Assembly: GCA_963848955.1 (NCBI GenBank)
Contig: CAWKFQ010000024.1
Coordinates: 62,001 to 126,000, forward strand
DNA length: 64,000 nt
Direction of reading: 5' to 3'
Origin: DASUPK01 sp963848955
GTDB taxonomy: Bacteria; Actinomycetota; Thermoleophilia; Solirubrobacterales; 70-9
The first letter of the stretch is position 1. Every line of letters begins with the position of its first letter. Below are positions 44,502 through 54,671 of the stretch, in pieces. The position numbers and the translations under genes are program-made. Below the pieces are notes generated by a model. That model was not told the DNA's origin. It did no database searches and saw nothing but the letters and a program-made list of their open reading frames with translations.

Positions 44502-45421
44502 ATGGATCGTCGAGCCTGGTTCTGGCTGCTCGCCCTCGGGGCGATCTGGGGCGCGTCCTACCTGTTCATCGCGATCGGCCTCCGCGACCTCTCGCCCGGG
44601 ATGGTCGCGTTCCTGCGCGTCGCGCTGGCCGCGGGAGTCCTGATCCCGATCGCCGCCGCCCAGGGCGCCCTGGCCGGGGCGCGTCCGTATGCGGGCTGGC
44701 TCGTCCTCGTTGGGGCAATCCAGGTCGCCGGCCCCTTCATCCTGATCGCCGCCGGGGAGGAGGAGATCAGCTCCTCGCTCGCCGGGATCCTGGTGGCCGC
44801 GACCCCGCTGTGGACGGCCGTGCTCGCGATCTGGGTCGACCACGAGGAGCGCTCTCAGGGGCTGCGGCTGGTCGGGGTTCTGATCGGCTTCGCCGGCGTG
44901 GGACTGCTGCTCGGGGTGGACCTGGGCGGCGGCGGCTCCGAGCTGCTCGGCGGCCTCGCGGTCGTCGCGGCCGCGCTCGGTTATGCGATCGGCGGCCTGC
45001 TGGTCAAGCACAGGCTCGCCGGGCATGGCGCCGCGTGGGGATGTCCGGGCTGGTGACGGGGGCGAGCGCGCTGCTCCTGCTGCCGGTCGCGTTCGCGACG
45101 GCGCCGGACTCATTTCCCAGCCTCGGACCGGTGGCGGCGGTCCTGACCCTCGGCCTCCTCGGTACCGGATTCGCGTTCGTGGTCTTCTTCTGGCTGCTCT
45201 CGACGGTCGGCCCGGCCCGGGCATGGATCGTCAGCTACGTGGCGCCGGGCTTCGCGATCGTCTACGGCGCCCTGTTCCTCTCCGAGGAGATCACGGTCGC
45301 GACGATCGGCGGCCTCGCCCTGATCCTCGCCGGGTCCTGGCTCTCGGTCGAGGGGCGGCTGCCCGGGCAACGCCGCCGCTGGGCCCGGGAGGAGCTAGCC
45401 GCGAGCCCGCTCTCGGAGTAG
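44502..45421 (+). CDS. DMT-superfamily (EamA) transporter (one frameshift)
   Basis: MDRRAWFWLLALGAIWGASYLF from ATG 44502. A frame change near 45035 (one base missing, or two extra) separates the first five helices from the second half, GLVTGASALLLLPVAFATAP...GLALILAGSWLSVEGR, ending at TAG 45421. Corrected length is about 306 residues with the usual ten helices. It starts 22 bp after the P450 and may export its product. The end overlaps the convergent dehydrogenase by 27 bp. Confidence 0.83.
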
Positions 45422-46584
45422 CCGCGCCGGCCGGTAGGCCTCGCCCTGCAGCTCACGGAGCTCCTCGAGGACGCCGAGGGCGCGGCTCCAGCCGAGACGC
45501 TCGCCCCACTCCAGGGAGCCGATCGGCCAGTTGTAGCCGAGCCGCATTGCGGTGTTGATGTCCTCTTCCGACGCGACCCCCTCGCCGAGGGCGAAGCAGG
45601 CCTCGTTGACGATCGTCGAGCCGAGCCGGGTCAGGACGCCGGGAGCGTTCGGGCCCGCGACCTGCTCGAGCTCGTCCTCGTCGAAGATGGGCCGCTCCGC
45701 GTCGACGTCCGGGTCCCGCGGCCGGTGCGGCTCGCCCTTCTCGTAGGTGTAGAAGCCACGACCGGTCTTCCGGCCCAGCCGCCCGGACGGCGACCATCCG
45801 CTCGTGGATCGGGGTCGGGCCGCCAGCGCGGCTCGCCGAACGACTGCTCCCAGAAGGAACGGGCGACGGCGAAGTTGACGTCGATGCCGATCAGGTCCAT
45901 GAGCTCGAAGGGGCCCATCCGCAGCCCGGCCCCGAGCCGGACGATCCGGTCGATCTCGTCGTGACGTGCCACTCCCTCAGCGAGCATCCGCAGCGACTCC
46001 AGGAAGAAGGGCCGAACGCAGCGGTTGGCGACGAAGCCGACCGAGTCACGGGCGCGGATCGGCGTCCGGCCCATCCCGCGGGCGACCTCCGTGGCGCGCG
46101 CGAGCGCCGGCTCGCCACTCTCGTCGCCGGCGACGACCTCGACGAGCTGCATGAGGGCGGGCGGGTTGAAGAAGTGCATGCCGACGATCCGCTGCGGCTC
46201 CGGCGCCGCCGCGGCGATCGCGGTGACCGAGAGGGAGGAGGTGTTGCTGGCGAGCACCGCCTCCGGCCCACAGACCGTCGCCAGCCGATCGAACAGGTTG
46301 CGCTTCAGGTCGAGGTCCTCCGGCGCGGCCTCGATCACCAGATCACAGTCCCGCAGGAACTCGATCAGGGTGTCGGTGCGCAGCCGCTCGAGGGCGTCAT
46401 CCGCCTCCGTCTCGCTCCAGCGCCCGCGCTCCGCGCCCCGGCGCATCCCGTTCCGGACCATCTCCAGCCCGCGCTCGAGCTGCTTCTCGTCGATCTCGTA
46501 GAGGAAGGTCTCGTAGCCGCCCAGCGCGGCGATCTGCGCGATCCCCGCGCCCATCGTCCCGGCGCCGACGACGCCGATTCTCAC
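45395..46584 (-). CDS. 3-hydroxyacyl-CoA dehydrogenase (frameshifted)
   Basis: ATG 46584 overlaps the acyl-CoA dehydrogenase stop (ATGA). NAD site GVVGAGTMGAGIAQIAALGG; catalytic segment GMHFFNPPALMQLVEVV; helical C-terminal domain RDSVGFVANRCVRPFF. Two inserted bases near 45797 and 45783 break it; beyond them the frame reads RLGRKTGRGFYTYEKGEP and a second helical half, about 395 residues in all. The length suggests the two C-terminal-domain form of 3-hydroxybutyryl-CoA dehydrogenase. Beta-oxidation or butyrate-type pathway. Confidence 0.87.
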
Positions 46585-47753
46585 TGGTCAGATGAAGGGG
46601 GGACCATCGCGTTGATCCCGGTGGCGTCCCGGCCGATGATCAGCTTGTGGATCTGGGAGGTGCCCTCGTACAGGGTGGTCACCCGCGCGTCGCGCAGGTA
46701 GCGCTCGACCGGGTAGTCGTCGACGTAGCCCGACCCCCCATGCACCTGGATCGCGGCGTTGGCGCAGTCGACCGCCGCCTCGGTCGCGTAGTACTTGGCG
46801 ATCGAGGTCTCGACGGTGTTGCGAACGCCCCGGTCCTTCAGCTCACCGGCGCGGTAGACCAGCAGTCTCGCTGCGTCCCGCTTAACGATCATGTCCGCGA
46901 TCAGCTCCTGGACGAGCTGGAAGCTCGCGATCGGCACGCCGAACTGCTGGCGCTCCTTCGAATATGACACCGAGGCGTCGACGCAGCCATCGCAGATCCC
47001 GACGCAGCCGGCGGCCACGCTGTAGCGCCCGTTATCGAGCGCGCTCATTGCGACCTTGAAGCCATCGCCCACATCGCCGAGCATCGCCTCCTCTCCGAGC
47101 TCGATGTCGTCGAGCGAGATCTCCGCGGTGTCGGATGCGCGCAGCCCGAGCTTGCCGTGGATCTCCTGCGAGCTGTAGCCCTCGTTCGCGGTCGGCACGA
47201 GGAAGCAGGCGAGGCCCCTGTGCCTCTTCCCCGGATCGGTCTGGGCGAAGACCAGGGCGACCTCGGCGACATTGCCCATCGAGATCCACATCTTGTTGCC
47301 GGTGATCGTCCAGCCCGAATCCGTCTTGGTGGCGCGAGTGCGCAGGCCCGCCGGGTCGGACCCGGCGTCGGGTTCCGTGAGGGCGAAGCAGCCGAGCGCC
47401 TCCCCCGAGCACAGCCTGGGTAGCCATTCGCGCTTCTGCTCTTCACTGCCCCAGCGCTCGATGGATCCGGCGACCAGCGACGTCTGCACGGAGACGACCG
47501 TCCGCGCCGATGAGTCGGCGCGTCCGATCTGCTCGACGATCAGCGCGTAGCTCAGGTAGTCCAGGCTGCGGCCGCCGTACTCCTCCGAGACGGTCGCGCC
47601 GAGGTAGCCCATCTCGCCGATCATCGAGGCCAGCTCGCGGTCGAAGCGGCCGGCGCGATCGTTCTCCCGCACGCGCGGCGCGATCTCCTTGTCGGCGAAA
47701 TCGCGCGCGGTCTCGGAGATCAGGCGCTGCTCGTCTGTCAGCTGGAAGTCCAA
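46581..47753 (-). CDS. acyl-CoA dehydrogenase
   Basis: About 390 residues. I pick TTG 47753 (LDFQLTDEQRLI, the usual family start); upstream sequence in frame overlaps the previous gene. FAD/substrate segments: LGCFALTEPDAGSDPAG, WITGNKMWIS-like TITGNKMWISMGN, and the catalytic-base region TTLYEGTSQIHKLIIGR, with Glu before Gly-Thr as in short/medium-chain dehydrogenases. It passes electrons to ETF. Middle of a four-gene beta-oxidation module. Confidence 0.92.
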   Translation of the reverse strand: MDFQLTDEQRLISETARDFADKEIAPRVRENDRAGRFDRELASMIGEMGYLGATVSEEYGGRSLDYLSYALIVEQIGRADSSARTVVSVQTSLVAGSIERWGSEEQKREWLPRLCSGEALGCFALTEPDAGSDPAGLRTRATKTDSGWTITGNKMWISMGNVAEVALVFAQTDPGKRHRGLACFLVPTANEGYSSQEIHGKLGLRASDTAEISLDDIELGEEAMLGDVGDGFKVAMSALDNGRYSVAAGCVGICDGCVDASVSYSKERQQFGVPIASFQLVQELIADMIVKRDAARLLVYRAGELKDRGVRNTVETSIAKYYATEAAVDCANAAIQVHGGSGYVDDYPVERYLRDARVTTLYEGTSQIHKLIIGRDATGINAMVPPSSDQ

Positions 47754-47760
47754 CTCGGCG

Positions 47761-48575
47761 TCAGCTCGAGGCAGAGGCGGCGAGCTCGCGATCGAGGATC
47801 GCGGAGAACGCCTCGGCGCGCTTCCTGGGTCGCGGGGCCGGGACATTCTGCCAACTCTGTCTCATTTACCGCCGAGATGGCCTGGACCTCGCGCACCGTC
47901 GAGGCGAGGAAGGCCTCGCTCGCGCCCTCGAGGTCCTCGAGCGGGAACGCGCCCTGCTCGACGTCGAGCTCACGGACCAGCCGGTGGCGGGTGATCGAAG
48001 CGAGGATCCCGACCTCGAGGCTCGGCGTGCGCAGGCGGCCGTCGGCGGTCACCCAGAAGATGGTCGAGGTCGGGCGCCTCGAGGACGACCGCGTCGGGGC
48101 GGACCAGGACCGCCTCGTCCGCCCCGCGCGGCCACGGCCAGCCGGGACGCCTGCATGTTGGCCGCGTAGGAGAGCGACTTGACGCCGTTCAGGATCTCGT
48201 TGGGCGAATAGGTGACGGCGGCGAGGCTGATCGACACGGCATCGGCGTACGGCGGCAGGTTCTCGGTGAACGCGAGGCGGCGGCCGCCCCGCGTCACCAC
48301 CAGCCGCAGCTGCGCCTCGTGCTCGCCGAACTCCGTCGAGCAGCGCGGAGATCTCCTCCTCGAAGACGGGCCGCTCGATCGGGAGCTCGATCGCCGCCGC
48401 CGAGCGTTCCAGGCGATCGAGGTGCTCGCCAAGCGCAAACGGCCGGCCCGCCGTAGAGGCGGATCACCTCGAAGACGCCGTCACCGCGAAGCAAGCCGTC
48501 ATCCGCGGCCGGGATCCGGGCCTCCGAGGTCTCGCCAATTCGTCCATCGACGCTGGCCAATTCCGGTGCGTTCAT
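47761..48575 (-). CDS. class IV aminotransferase (PLP; frameshifted)
   Basis: ATG 48575, MNAPELASVDGRIGETSEA, followed by LLRGDGVFEVIRLYGG as in D-amino-acid/branched-chain aminotransferases and aminodeoxychorismate lyase. Pieces in three frames continue with the PLP-Lys segment NEILNGVKSLSYAANMQA and VTADGRLRTPSLEVGILASITR, ending at TGA 47761. At least three indels (near 48440, 48345 and 48070). About 270 residues corrected. Its place between thiolase and acyl-CoA dehydrogenase is unusual; substrate unknown. Confidence 0.72.
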
Positions 48576-48659
48576 GCCCGAGCGAGGCTATCGGAGGCTG
48601 CAAACGCCTGGACACCCGGCTAAAGCCTGGCCGCCGAACGCACGCCACGGGGCGAGCCG

Positions 48660-49868
48660 CTACAGCGCTTCGACCACGGTCGCGACCCCCTGGCCGACGC
48701 CGACGCAGAGGGTGGCGATCCCGTAGCGGCCGCCTCGCCGCCGCAGCTCCCATGCCAGGGCGGTCATCAGCCGAGCGCCGGAGCAGCCGAGCGGGTGGCC
48801 GAGGGCGATGGCGCCGCCGTTGACGTTGAGGCGCTCCTCGTCAATGCCCAGCCTCTCGGCGCAGGCCAGGACCTGGGAGGCGAAGGCCTCGTTCAACTCG
48901 ATCAGGTCGATCTGGTCGAGCTCGAGCTGCGCTTGCTCGAGGGCCTTGGGGATCGCGACCAGCGGCCCGATCCCCATGTAGGCAGGATCGACTCCGGCGA
49001 CGCCGATCGAGACGATGCGGGCCAGCGGCTCCTTGCCGAGCTCGCGTGCCGTCTCCTCGGTGCCCAGCACGAGGCAGGCGGCTCCGTCGTTCAGCGTCGA
49101 GGAGTTGCCGGCCGTCACCGTCCCGCCCTCCCGGAAGGCGGGCCGCAGCTTCGCCAGCTTCTCCAGCGAGGTGTCCTCGCGGGGCCCCTCGTCGGCGTCC
49201 ATGGTGCGGGGCTCGTCCCGCCTGCTCCGAGGAGGGACCTCGACCGGCACGATCTGCTCGGCGAAGCGGCCGTCCTTCTGCGCGGCGACGGCCCGCTGGT
49301 GGCTCTGGAGCGCGAAGCGCGTCCTGCTCCTCACGTGAGATCCCGTACTTCTCGGCGACGTTCTCTCCGGTCTCGCCCATCGACTCGGTCGAGTAGCGCT
49401 CCGCCATCCGCGGATTGATCATCCGCCAGCCGAGCGTCGTGTCGTAGAGCGTCTGCTCGCCACGCGGCAGGCCGTTCTCGGGCTTTGGCAGGACCCAGGG
49501 GGCGCGGCTCATCGACTCGACGCCGCCGGCGAGGTAGAGGCTTCCCTCGCCCAGGCGCAGGGCCCGCGAGGCCTGGTTCACCGCCTCGAGACCCGAGGCG
49601 CAGAGCCGGTTGACGGTCACCCCGGGAACGTCGACCGGGAGACCCGGCGAGCAATGCCGCCATGCGGGCGACGTCGCGATTGTCCTCGCCCGATTGGTTG
49701 GCCGCGCCCATGTAGACGTCGTCGATCCGGGAGGGATCGATCCCGTTGCGCTCGACCGCCGCGGAGACGACGTGGGCGGCGAGGTCGTCCGGCCTGATGC
49801 CGGCGAGGGACGCCGCGAAAGCCGCCCATCGGCGTCCGCAACGCATCGATGATCACCGCCTCAGGCAC
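48660..49868 (-). CDS. thiolase (acetyl-CoA acetyltransferase; frameshifted)
   Basis: GTG 49868 (VPEAVIIDALRTPMG). Nucleophile segment TVNRLCASGLEAVNQASRAL, with the Cys, and the C-terminal NVNGGAIALGHPLGCSGARL, with catalytic His and Cys, are present. At least three indels (near 49815, 49640 and 49325) split it. About 400 residues corrected. It cleaves 3-ketoacyl-CoA or condenses acetyl-CoA; together with the dehydrogenases downstream it forms a fatty-acid degradation or synthesis cycle, enoyl-CoA hydratase excepted. Confidence 0.88.
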
Positions 49869-49898
49869 CGCTCGGCACTGTAGCCTCAGGGCTGGGAG

Positions 49899-50218
49899 AT
49901 GGTCCTTATAGGCCTTACGCTCGGGCTGCTCGTCCTCCTCTTCCTGATCATGGTCGCGCTCACGCGTGCCTTCGAACGGAACAGCGGTCGCCGACCTCAT
50001 CGACTGGAAGCCGACCCGCTCGCCCGAGGTCGAGGCCCAGAACGAGGTCGACGACGTCCGGCAGATGATCGAGGCGCAGAACGAGCTACCGGCGCAGGCG
50101 CGGCGCCCCGGAGATCACCGAGGAGGACGTCGAGCGCCAGGCTCGCGAGGACCAGGCGATGCAGGGCGCGCGGTCGCGGTCCGTTCTCCGAGGACGGCGA
50201 CAGTCGACGGCTGAGTGA
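49899..50218 (+). CDS. small single-helix membrane protein (frameshifted)
   Basis: ATG 49899 gives MVLIGLTLGLLVLLFLIMVA, one membrane helix; after two inserted bases (near 49980 and 50098) the cytoplasmic part reads VADLIDWKPTRSPEVEAQNEVDDVRQMIEAQNEL and EITEEDVERQAREDQAM, a charged, probably coiled-coil tail. About 105 residues. Divergent from the thiolase (30 bp apart). No family recognised. Confidence 0.55.
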
Positions 50219-50219
50219 G

Positions 50220-50710
50220 TTGGCCCGGGCGCTGATCGTCGGCTGCGGCTGCCACGGCCGCGAGCTCGGCGCGGAGCTGCTGCCGGCGGGCTGGCAGGTG
50301 CGCGGCACGAGCGCGCGGGCCGCCGGCGCTGGAGGCGATCGAGGCCGCCGGGATCGAGGCCGCCGATGGCCGACCCGGACCGGCCGGGACGGTGCTCGAG
50401 CTCTGCGGCGACGTCGCCGTGGTCGTCTGGCTGCTCGGCTCGGCGAGCGGCGAGCCGGAGGCGATCTCGGCGCATCCACGGCCCGCGCCTGGAGCGCCTG
50501 CTGGAGAAGCTGGTCGACACCCCGGTGCGCGGGTTCGTCTACGAGGCGGCGGGATCGGTGGCCGGCCGAGACGCTCGCCGAGGGCGCCGCGGATCACCGA
50601 GCGCGGCGGGGAGAGGTGGCGGATCCCGGTCGACCTGCTCACCGGGGATCGCGGTGAGCCCGGCTGGGCCCGCGCTCAGCCGGCGCGATCGAGCGGCTGT
50701 CGCCGGATGA
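50220..50710 (+). CDS. NAD(P)-binding Rossmann protein (frameshifted)
   Basis: From a TTG at 50220: LARALIVGCGCHGRELGAEL contains a GxGxxG dinucleotide site. Further pieces in other frames read LEAIEAAGIEAA, VLELCGDVAVVVWLLGSASG, RLERLLEKLVDTPVRGFVYEAAGSV and RWRIPVDLLTGDRG. About 165 residues after removing at least four extra bases (near 50325, 50365, 50470 and 50570). It looks like a short epimerase/reductase-like domain without a visible catalytic YxxxK. Start and end are uncertain. Confidence 0.5.
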
Positions 50711-50829
50711 GTCGGCCTGGAAGGCGTTCGCCTTCGAGGGCGGCGCGCAGGGACTCTGCGGCGGGATCGGGTACGGGTTTCCGGGCTCCCCGCACGGCCC
50801 GCGGGATCGACGGGCTGGCGCTCGCTGAG

Positions 50830-51180
50830 CGGCGAGCGAGGCGTTGGCCGCGTCCTCGACCAGGGCGCACTGTCCTTGTAGTGGGTCGGAGGCTTGTCGA
50901 AGAGCGCGACCAGCCCAAGCCACCCGCCGACGATGACGACCACCACGGCTCCCACCGCGACGAAGAACATGATCTGGCTCCGCGCCGAGGGGCCCGTAGG
51001 CGTGGCCGATCACCTGCGCGGCGCTTGTCGCTGTCCCATCGCGTCGACGTCTGACGGCTGGTGCGCTTCGCGCTCCTCTGAGGCCTCGAACTTCTCGAGA
51101 TCCTCGATGTTCGCCGCGCTCGGCGCGGTGCCTCGAGTCGCGCGCGCCGTGTCCTCGCCCTTCGGACGCCTCTCCGCCAT
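50830..51180 (-). CDS. small membrane protein (frameshifted, 3' end unresolved)
   Basis: ATG 51180 opens a charged cytoplasmic N terminus (SAANIEDLEKFEASEE). Frame changes near 51015 and 50985 lead to QIMFFVAVGAVVVVIVGG, one membrane helix, and then KPPTHYKDSAPWS. I cannot place the stop with confidence; 50830 is approximate. Divergent from the rhodanese. Unknown function. Confidence 0.45.
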
Positions 51181-51303
51181 CCCGCGGCAACCATACCGCC
51201 GGTCGCGGACGCCGCGCCGGCCTCGACCAGGCGCCGCGAGCCGTCAGCCAATTGGGTAAAGTCGGATCAGGATTCAGCTAATTTGAACGGAGAGAGGCAA
51301 GTG

Positions 51304-52151
51304 ATGGCCGACTACGCGAAGGACGTGCTGGTCGAGACCGACTGGGTCGCGGATCACCTCGACGACGACGACATCCGGATCGTCGAGGTCGACGAGAACC
51401 CGGCGCTGTACGCCGAGGCCCACATCCCGGGCGCGATCGGCTTCGACTGGAAGGCGGACCTCCAGGACCAGGTCAAGCGCGACTTCCTCGGCCCGGAGGA
51501 GTTCGGCGAGCTGATGGGCAGCCGCGGGATCTCCAACGACCACACCGTCGTCCTCTACGGCGACCGCAACAACTGGTTCGCCGCCTACACCTACTGGTAC
51601 TTCCGCTACTACGGCCACGACAAGGTCAAGCTGATCAACGGCCCGCGCGAGAAGTGGATCGCCGAGGGCCGCGAGACCAGCACCGACGTCCCCTCCCATC
51701 CCGAGGCGACGTTCAAGGCCAAGGAGGGCGACGAGGCGATCCGCGCCAAGCGCGACGAGGTGCTGAACGCGCTCGACGAGCGACACCAACCTGGTCGACG
51801 TCCGCAGCCCCCAGGAGTTCTCCGGCGAGCTGATCGCGATGGCCGGCTACGAGCAGGAGGGCGCGCAGCGCTCCGGCCACATCCCCGGCGCCGCCTCGGT
51901 GCCGTGGGCCCAGGCGGTCAACGAGGACGGGACCTTCAAGTCCGCGGACGAGCTCCGCGAGCTCTACCAGGGCAAGGGCGTGATCGAGGACGGCGAGCCC
52001 GATCATCGCCTACTGCCGGATCGGCGAGCGCTCGGCGCACACCTGGTTCGTCCTCCACGAGCTGCTCGGGGAGGGCGACGTCAAGAACTACGACGGGTCC
52101 TGGACCGAGTGGGGGAACCTGGTGAACGTCCCGATCGAGAAGGACGCCTAG
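51304..52151 (+). CDS. tandem-rhodanese sulfurtransferase (two frameshifts)
   Basis: ATG 51304 after GGAGAGAGGCAAGTG. First rhodanese domain (residues about 5-140) ends VVLYGDRNNWFAAYTYWYFRYYG; its loop has no Cys. Second domain, after an inserted base near 51782, has DTNLVDVRSPQEFSGE, RSGHIPGAASVPWAQ and, after another inserted base near 52003, IIAYCRIGERSAHTWFVL with the catalytic Cys. About 281 residues corrected, as in thiosulfate/3-mercaptopyruvate sulfurtransferases. Confidence 0.9.
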
Positions 52152-52170
52152 CTATCCGCTGAGTAGTGCA

Positions 52171-52206
52171 GGAGCGGCCGGCCGGCGTCGGTGGGCCGGC
52201 CGCTCC
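52171..52206. terminator. strong hairpin between convergent genes
   Basis: GGAGCGGCCGGCC pairs perfectly with GGCCGGCCGCTCC across a 10-nt loop (13-bp stem). It sits in the 57-bp gap between the rhodanese and the convergent reductase, the right place for a bidirectional terminator, though without a T-tract. Confidence 0.7.
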
Positions 52207-52208
52207 CG

Positions 52209-52851
52209 TCACTTCACGACGCGGTACTTGAGGTGCGCTACCCCGGGTGCCTCGACCGCGCGGAGCTCTTCAAGCTTCAGATCTGTGCCGACTCCGTCGA
52301 AGAGTCGCTTGCCGCCCCCCAGCAGGATCGGGGCGACGTGGAGTTCGATCTCATCGACCAGCCCGGCCGCCAGGTACTGGTTGATGGAGTCGGGCGCCGC
52401 CCCCGAGCATGACGTCCTCCTCGCCGGCTGCCTCCTTCGCCTGAGCGAGCGCCGACTCGATCCCGTCGGTGACGAAGTGAAAGGTCGTGTCGGAGAGCGT
52501 CAGGGGGTCGCGCTCGTGGTGGGTCAGCACGAAGACCGGCATGTGGAAGGGTGGGTCCTCACCCCACCACCCTCGCCAGGAATCGTCGCCCCAGGGGCCG
52601 CCCTCCGGAGGGCCGAACTTGGCGCGCCCCATGATCTCTGCGCCGACGTTCGCCAGTGATTCCTCGACCACCGCGGTGCTGGCGTTGACCACGCCACCCT
52701 CCATGCCATGGGGCTCACGCCAGGACTTCAGCTCGACGACCCAGTCGTGTAGCTGCTCGCCGCCCTCGCCGAGCGGGTTCTCGCGGCTCTCGTTCGGTCC
52801 GGCGCCGTAGTCGTCCAGCGAAATCGAGATGTGGGCTCTCACTTTGCTCAT
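52209..52851 (-). CDS. dihydrofolate reductase-like (RibD C-terminal) protein (one frameshift)
   Basis: ATG 52851: MSKVRAHISISLDDYGAGPN. After VTDGIESALAQAKEAAGEE an inserted base near 52405 breaks the frame; the corrected end reads SINQYLAAGLVDEIELHVAPILLGGGKRLF and stops at TGA 52209. About 213 residues. Same family as 31276-31869 (both have LVDE-L then GG-RLF). NADPH reductase of unknown substrate. Confidence 0.83.
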
Positions 52852-52891
52852 GTCTCTATAGACGGTCGGTCGTCCGCAGACTCATCGGTGA

Positions 52892-53464
52892 TCATCTGGC
52901 GTTGAGGCGCTCGAGCAGCATCGCCAGGATACGGGCGGTCGCCCCCCAGATCAGCTTGTCGGCGGCCAGGTAGGTGTCGGTCTTGATCGGCACCCCGCGT
53001 CGCACCAGCCGCCGCTTCTCGTAGGCGGCGGCGAGGTCGTCGAGGGAGGCGACCAGGACGCTCTCCACCTCCATGGGGTTGGGCTCGAAGCGCATGCCCT
53101 CGTCGATAAGGCCGACGAAGGGGTGGACCTTGTAGTTGGTGACGAAGGTCCCGATCGGGGGGAGGGCGCCCACCACCTCGACGTTGTCCCGAGAGAGCCC
53201 GATCTCCTCCTCGGCCTCGCGCAGGGCGGTATCGATCAGCTCCTCGCCCTCGTCGCGCCGCCCGCCCGGGAAGGAGATCTCGCCGGCATGGCGCTTCAGG
53301 TCCGAGCGCCGTTCGGTGAAGACGAGCCCGGGATTGTCGGGCCATCCGTGCATCGGGACGAGCACCGCCGCCTCCGTGCGCCCGTGCGCCTCGAGCTCCG
53401 CCGCGTCCGCCGGGGCGAGCAGCAACTCCCGCAGATCAGATGATGATCTGGACGACTCCGCCAT
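52892..53464 (-). CDS. NUDIX hydrolase, CoA pyrophosphatase-like
   Basis: 190 residues from ATG 53464. Nudix box GGRRDEGEELIDTALREAEEEIGL fits GX5EX7REUXEEXGU, and the preceding RRSDLKRHAGEISFPGG is the extra NuCoA signature of CoA-diphosphate hydrolases (NudL). It overlaps the SDR stop by 29 bp, suggesting coupling. Likely housecleaning of CoA derivatives. Confidence 0.9.
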   Translation of the reverse strand: MAESSRSSSDLRELLLAPADAAELEAHGRTEAAVLVPMHGWPDNPGLVFTERRSDLKRHAGEISFPGGRRDEGEELIDTALREAEEEIGLSRDNVEVVGALPPIGTFVTNYKVHPFVGLIDEGMRFEPNPMEVESVLVASLDDLAAAYEKRRLVRRGVPIKTDTYLAADKLIWGATARILAMLLERLNAR

Positions 53465-54248
53465 CGACGCTCCACGCTGCCCCAGACGTGTACGAGGCCT
53501 GCTCGGAGCAGAGAAAGACAATGGCGCCCGCGACCTCATCTATCTCGGCCAGCCGGCCGATGGGGCGCCCGGCAGCGGCGGCCTCGAGCGCCTCCTCCCG
53601 GCTGGACAGCCCTTCCATCTCCATCACCTGGTCGAGCAGGCCGCCGTCCTCGGTCCAGAGCTCGGACTTGACCGCGCCGGGACAGATCGCATTGATCAGC
53701 ACGCCCTGCGCGGCGTATCGGTCAGCGAACAGCCGCGATAGGGAGAGCTCTGCGGCCTTCGCCACGGAGTATTCCGGCATCGCCGCGGACGGGCGCTTGC
53801 CTGAAGAGCTGGAGACGTTGACCATCCGGCCCCAGCCGCGATCGCCCATCTGCCGAACTGCGGCCCGCATCAGCCGCATCGGTGCCATCACGTTCAGCTC
53901 CCAGGCTGCGTACCAGTCCTCATCGGGAACCTCGTCGAGGTCGCGCCGGCGAGCGGCGCCCGCATTGTTGACAAGCACATCCACTTGGCCGAGACGCTCG
54001 TCCGCCTCTTGCACGATCCGGTCCGCTGCATCCGACTGCGTGACGTCGATCGCCAGCGACTCGGCCCGGCCGCCCGCTGCCTCCCCCGCCACCACGCACT
54101 CGTCCGCCGCCTCGATGAGCCGCTTCTCGGAGCGCGCGACCAGGAGGACGTCCGCTCCCTCGGCGCAGAGCATCCGGGCGGTGGCGCGGCCGATGCCGCG
54201 ACTGGCTCCGGTGACCACGCAAGCGCGGCCGCTGAGGCCGAGATCCAC
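53436..54248 (-). CDS. short-chain dehydrogenase/reductase (SDR)
   Basis: 270 residues. Cofactor site VVTGASRGIGRATA, NNAGAARRRDL, active-site Ser in VNVSSSSGKRP and YSVAKAA (YxxxK). The C-terminal part PIGRLAEIDEVAGAIVFLCSEQASYTSG is classical. Oxidises or reduces a hydroxyl/keto substrate with NAD(P). Starts 3 bp after the OsmC stop. Confidence 0.92.
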   Translation of the reverse strand: MDLGLSGRACVVTGASRGIGRATARMLCAEGADVLLVARSEKRLIEAADECVVAGEAAGGRAESLAIDVTQSDAADRIVQEADERLGQVDVLVNNAGAARRRDLDEVPDEDWYAAWELNVMAPMRLMRAAVRQMGDRGWGRMVNVSSSSGKRPSAAMPEYSVAKAAELSLSRLFADRYAAQGVLINAICPGAVKSELWTEDGGLLDQVMEMEGLSSREEALEAAAAGRPIGRLAEIDEVAGAIVFLCSEQASYTSGAAWSVDGGVVQIII

Positions 54249-54251
54249 AGG

Positions 54252-54671
54252 TCAGTCCTCGTCCTCGACGTCCTCGACGAACTCGAGCGAGTCGTAGATC
54301 ATGACGTTCTGGTCCTTCAGAGCCTTGTGCACCGGGCACTTACCGGCGATTGTCAGCAGCCGGTCGCGGTTCTCGTCGCTGAGCTGGGCGCCGAGGGTGA
54401 TCTGGACGTCGAACGTGGGAGGGTCGTCCACGGTCGCCTCGGTGAAGTCGACCGCCACCTCGACCGTGCCGAGTCCCCACTCCTTGCGTGCGGCGTACAT
54501 CTCCATCGTGATCGCGGTGCAGCTCCCCAGCGAGGCGGCGAGCAGCTCGGACGGCATCGGCCCCAGGTCGGTGCCGCCCTTCTCCACCGGCTCGTCGATG
54601 ATCAGCCGGTGCTCCCTCATCTCGATCTCGTGCTCGTAGCCCTTGCGCCGGCGGACGACGGCACGTCGCAT
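54252..54671 (-). CDS. OsmC-family peroxide-reducing protein
   Basis: 139 residues; ATG 54671 overlaps the upstream TGA (TGATG). The two reactive cysteines lie in LAASLGSCTAITMEM and LLTIAGKCPVHKAL. OsmC/Ohr proteins reduce organic hydroperoxides; the spacing and the GPMPSELLAASL segment fit OsmC-like rather than Ohr. Cytoplasmic homodimer. Acidic C-terminal tail (EDVEDED). Confidence 0.9.
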   Translation of the reverse strand: MRRAVVRRRKGYEHEIEMREHRLIIDEPVEKGGTDLGPMPSELLAASLGSCTAITMEMYAARKEWGLGTVEVAVDFTEATVDDPPTFDVQITLGAQLSDENRDRLLTIAGKCPVHKALKDQNVMIYDSLEFVEDVEDED

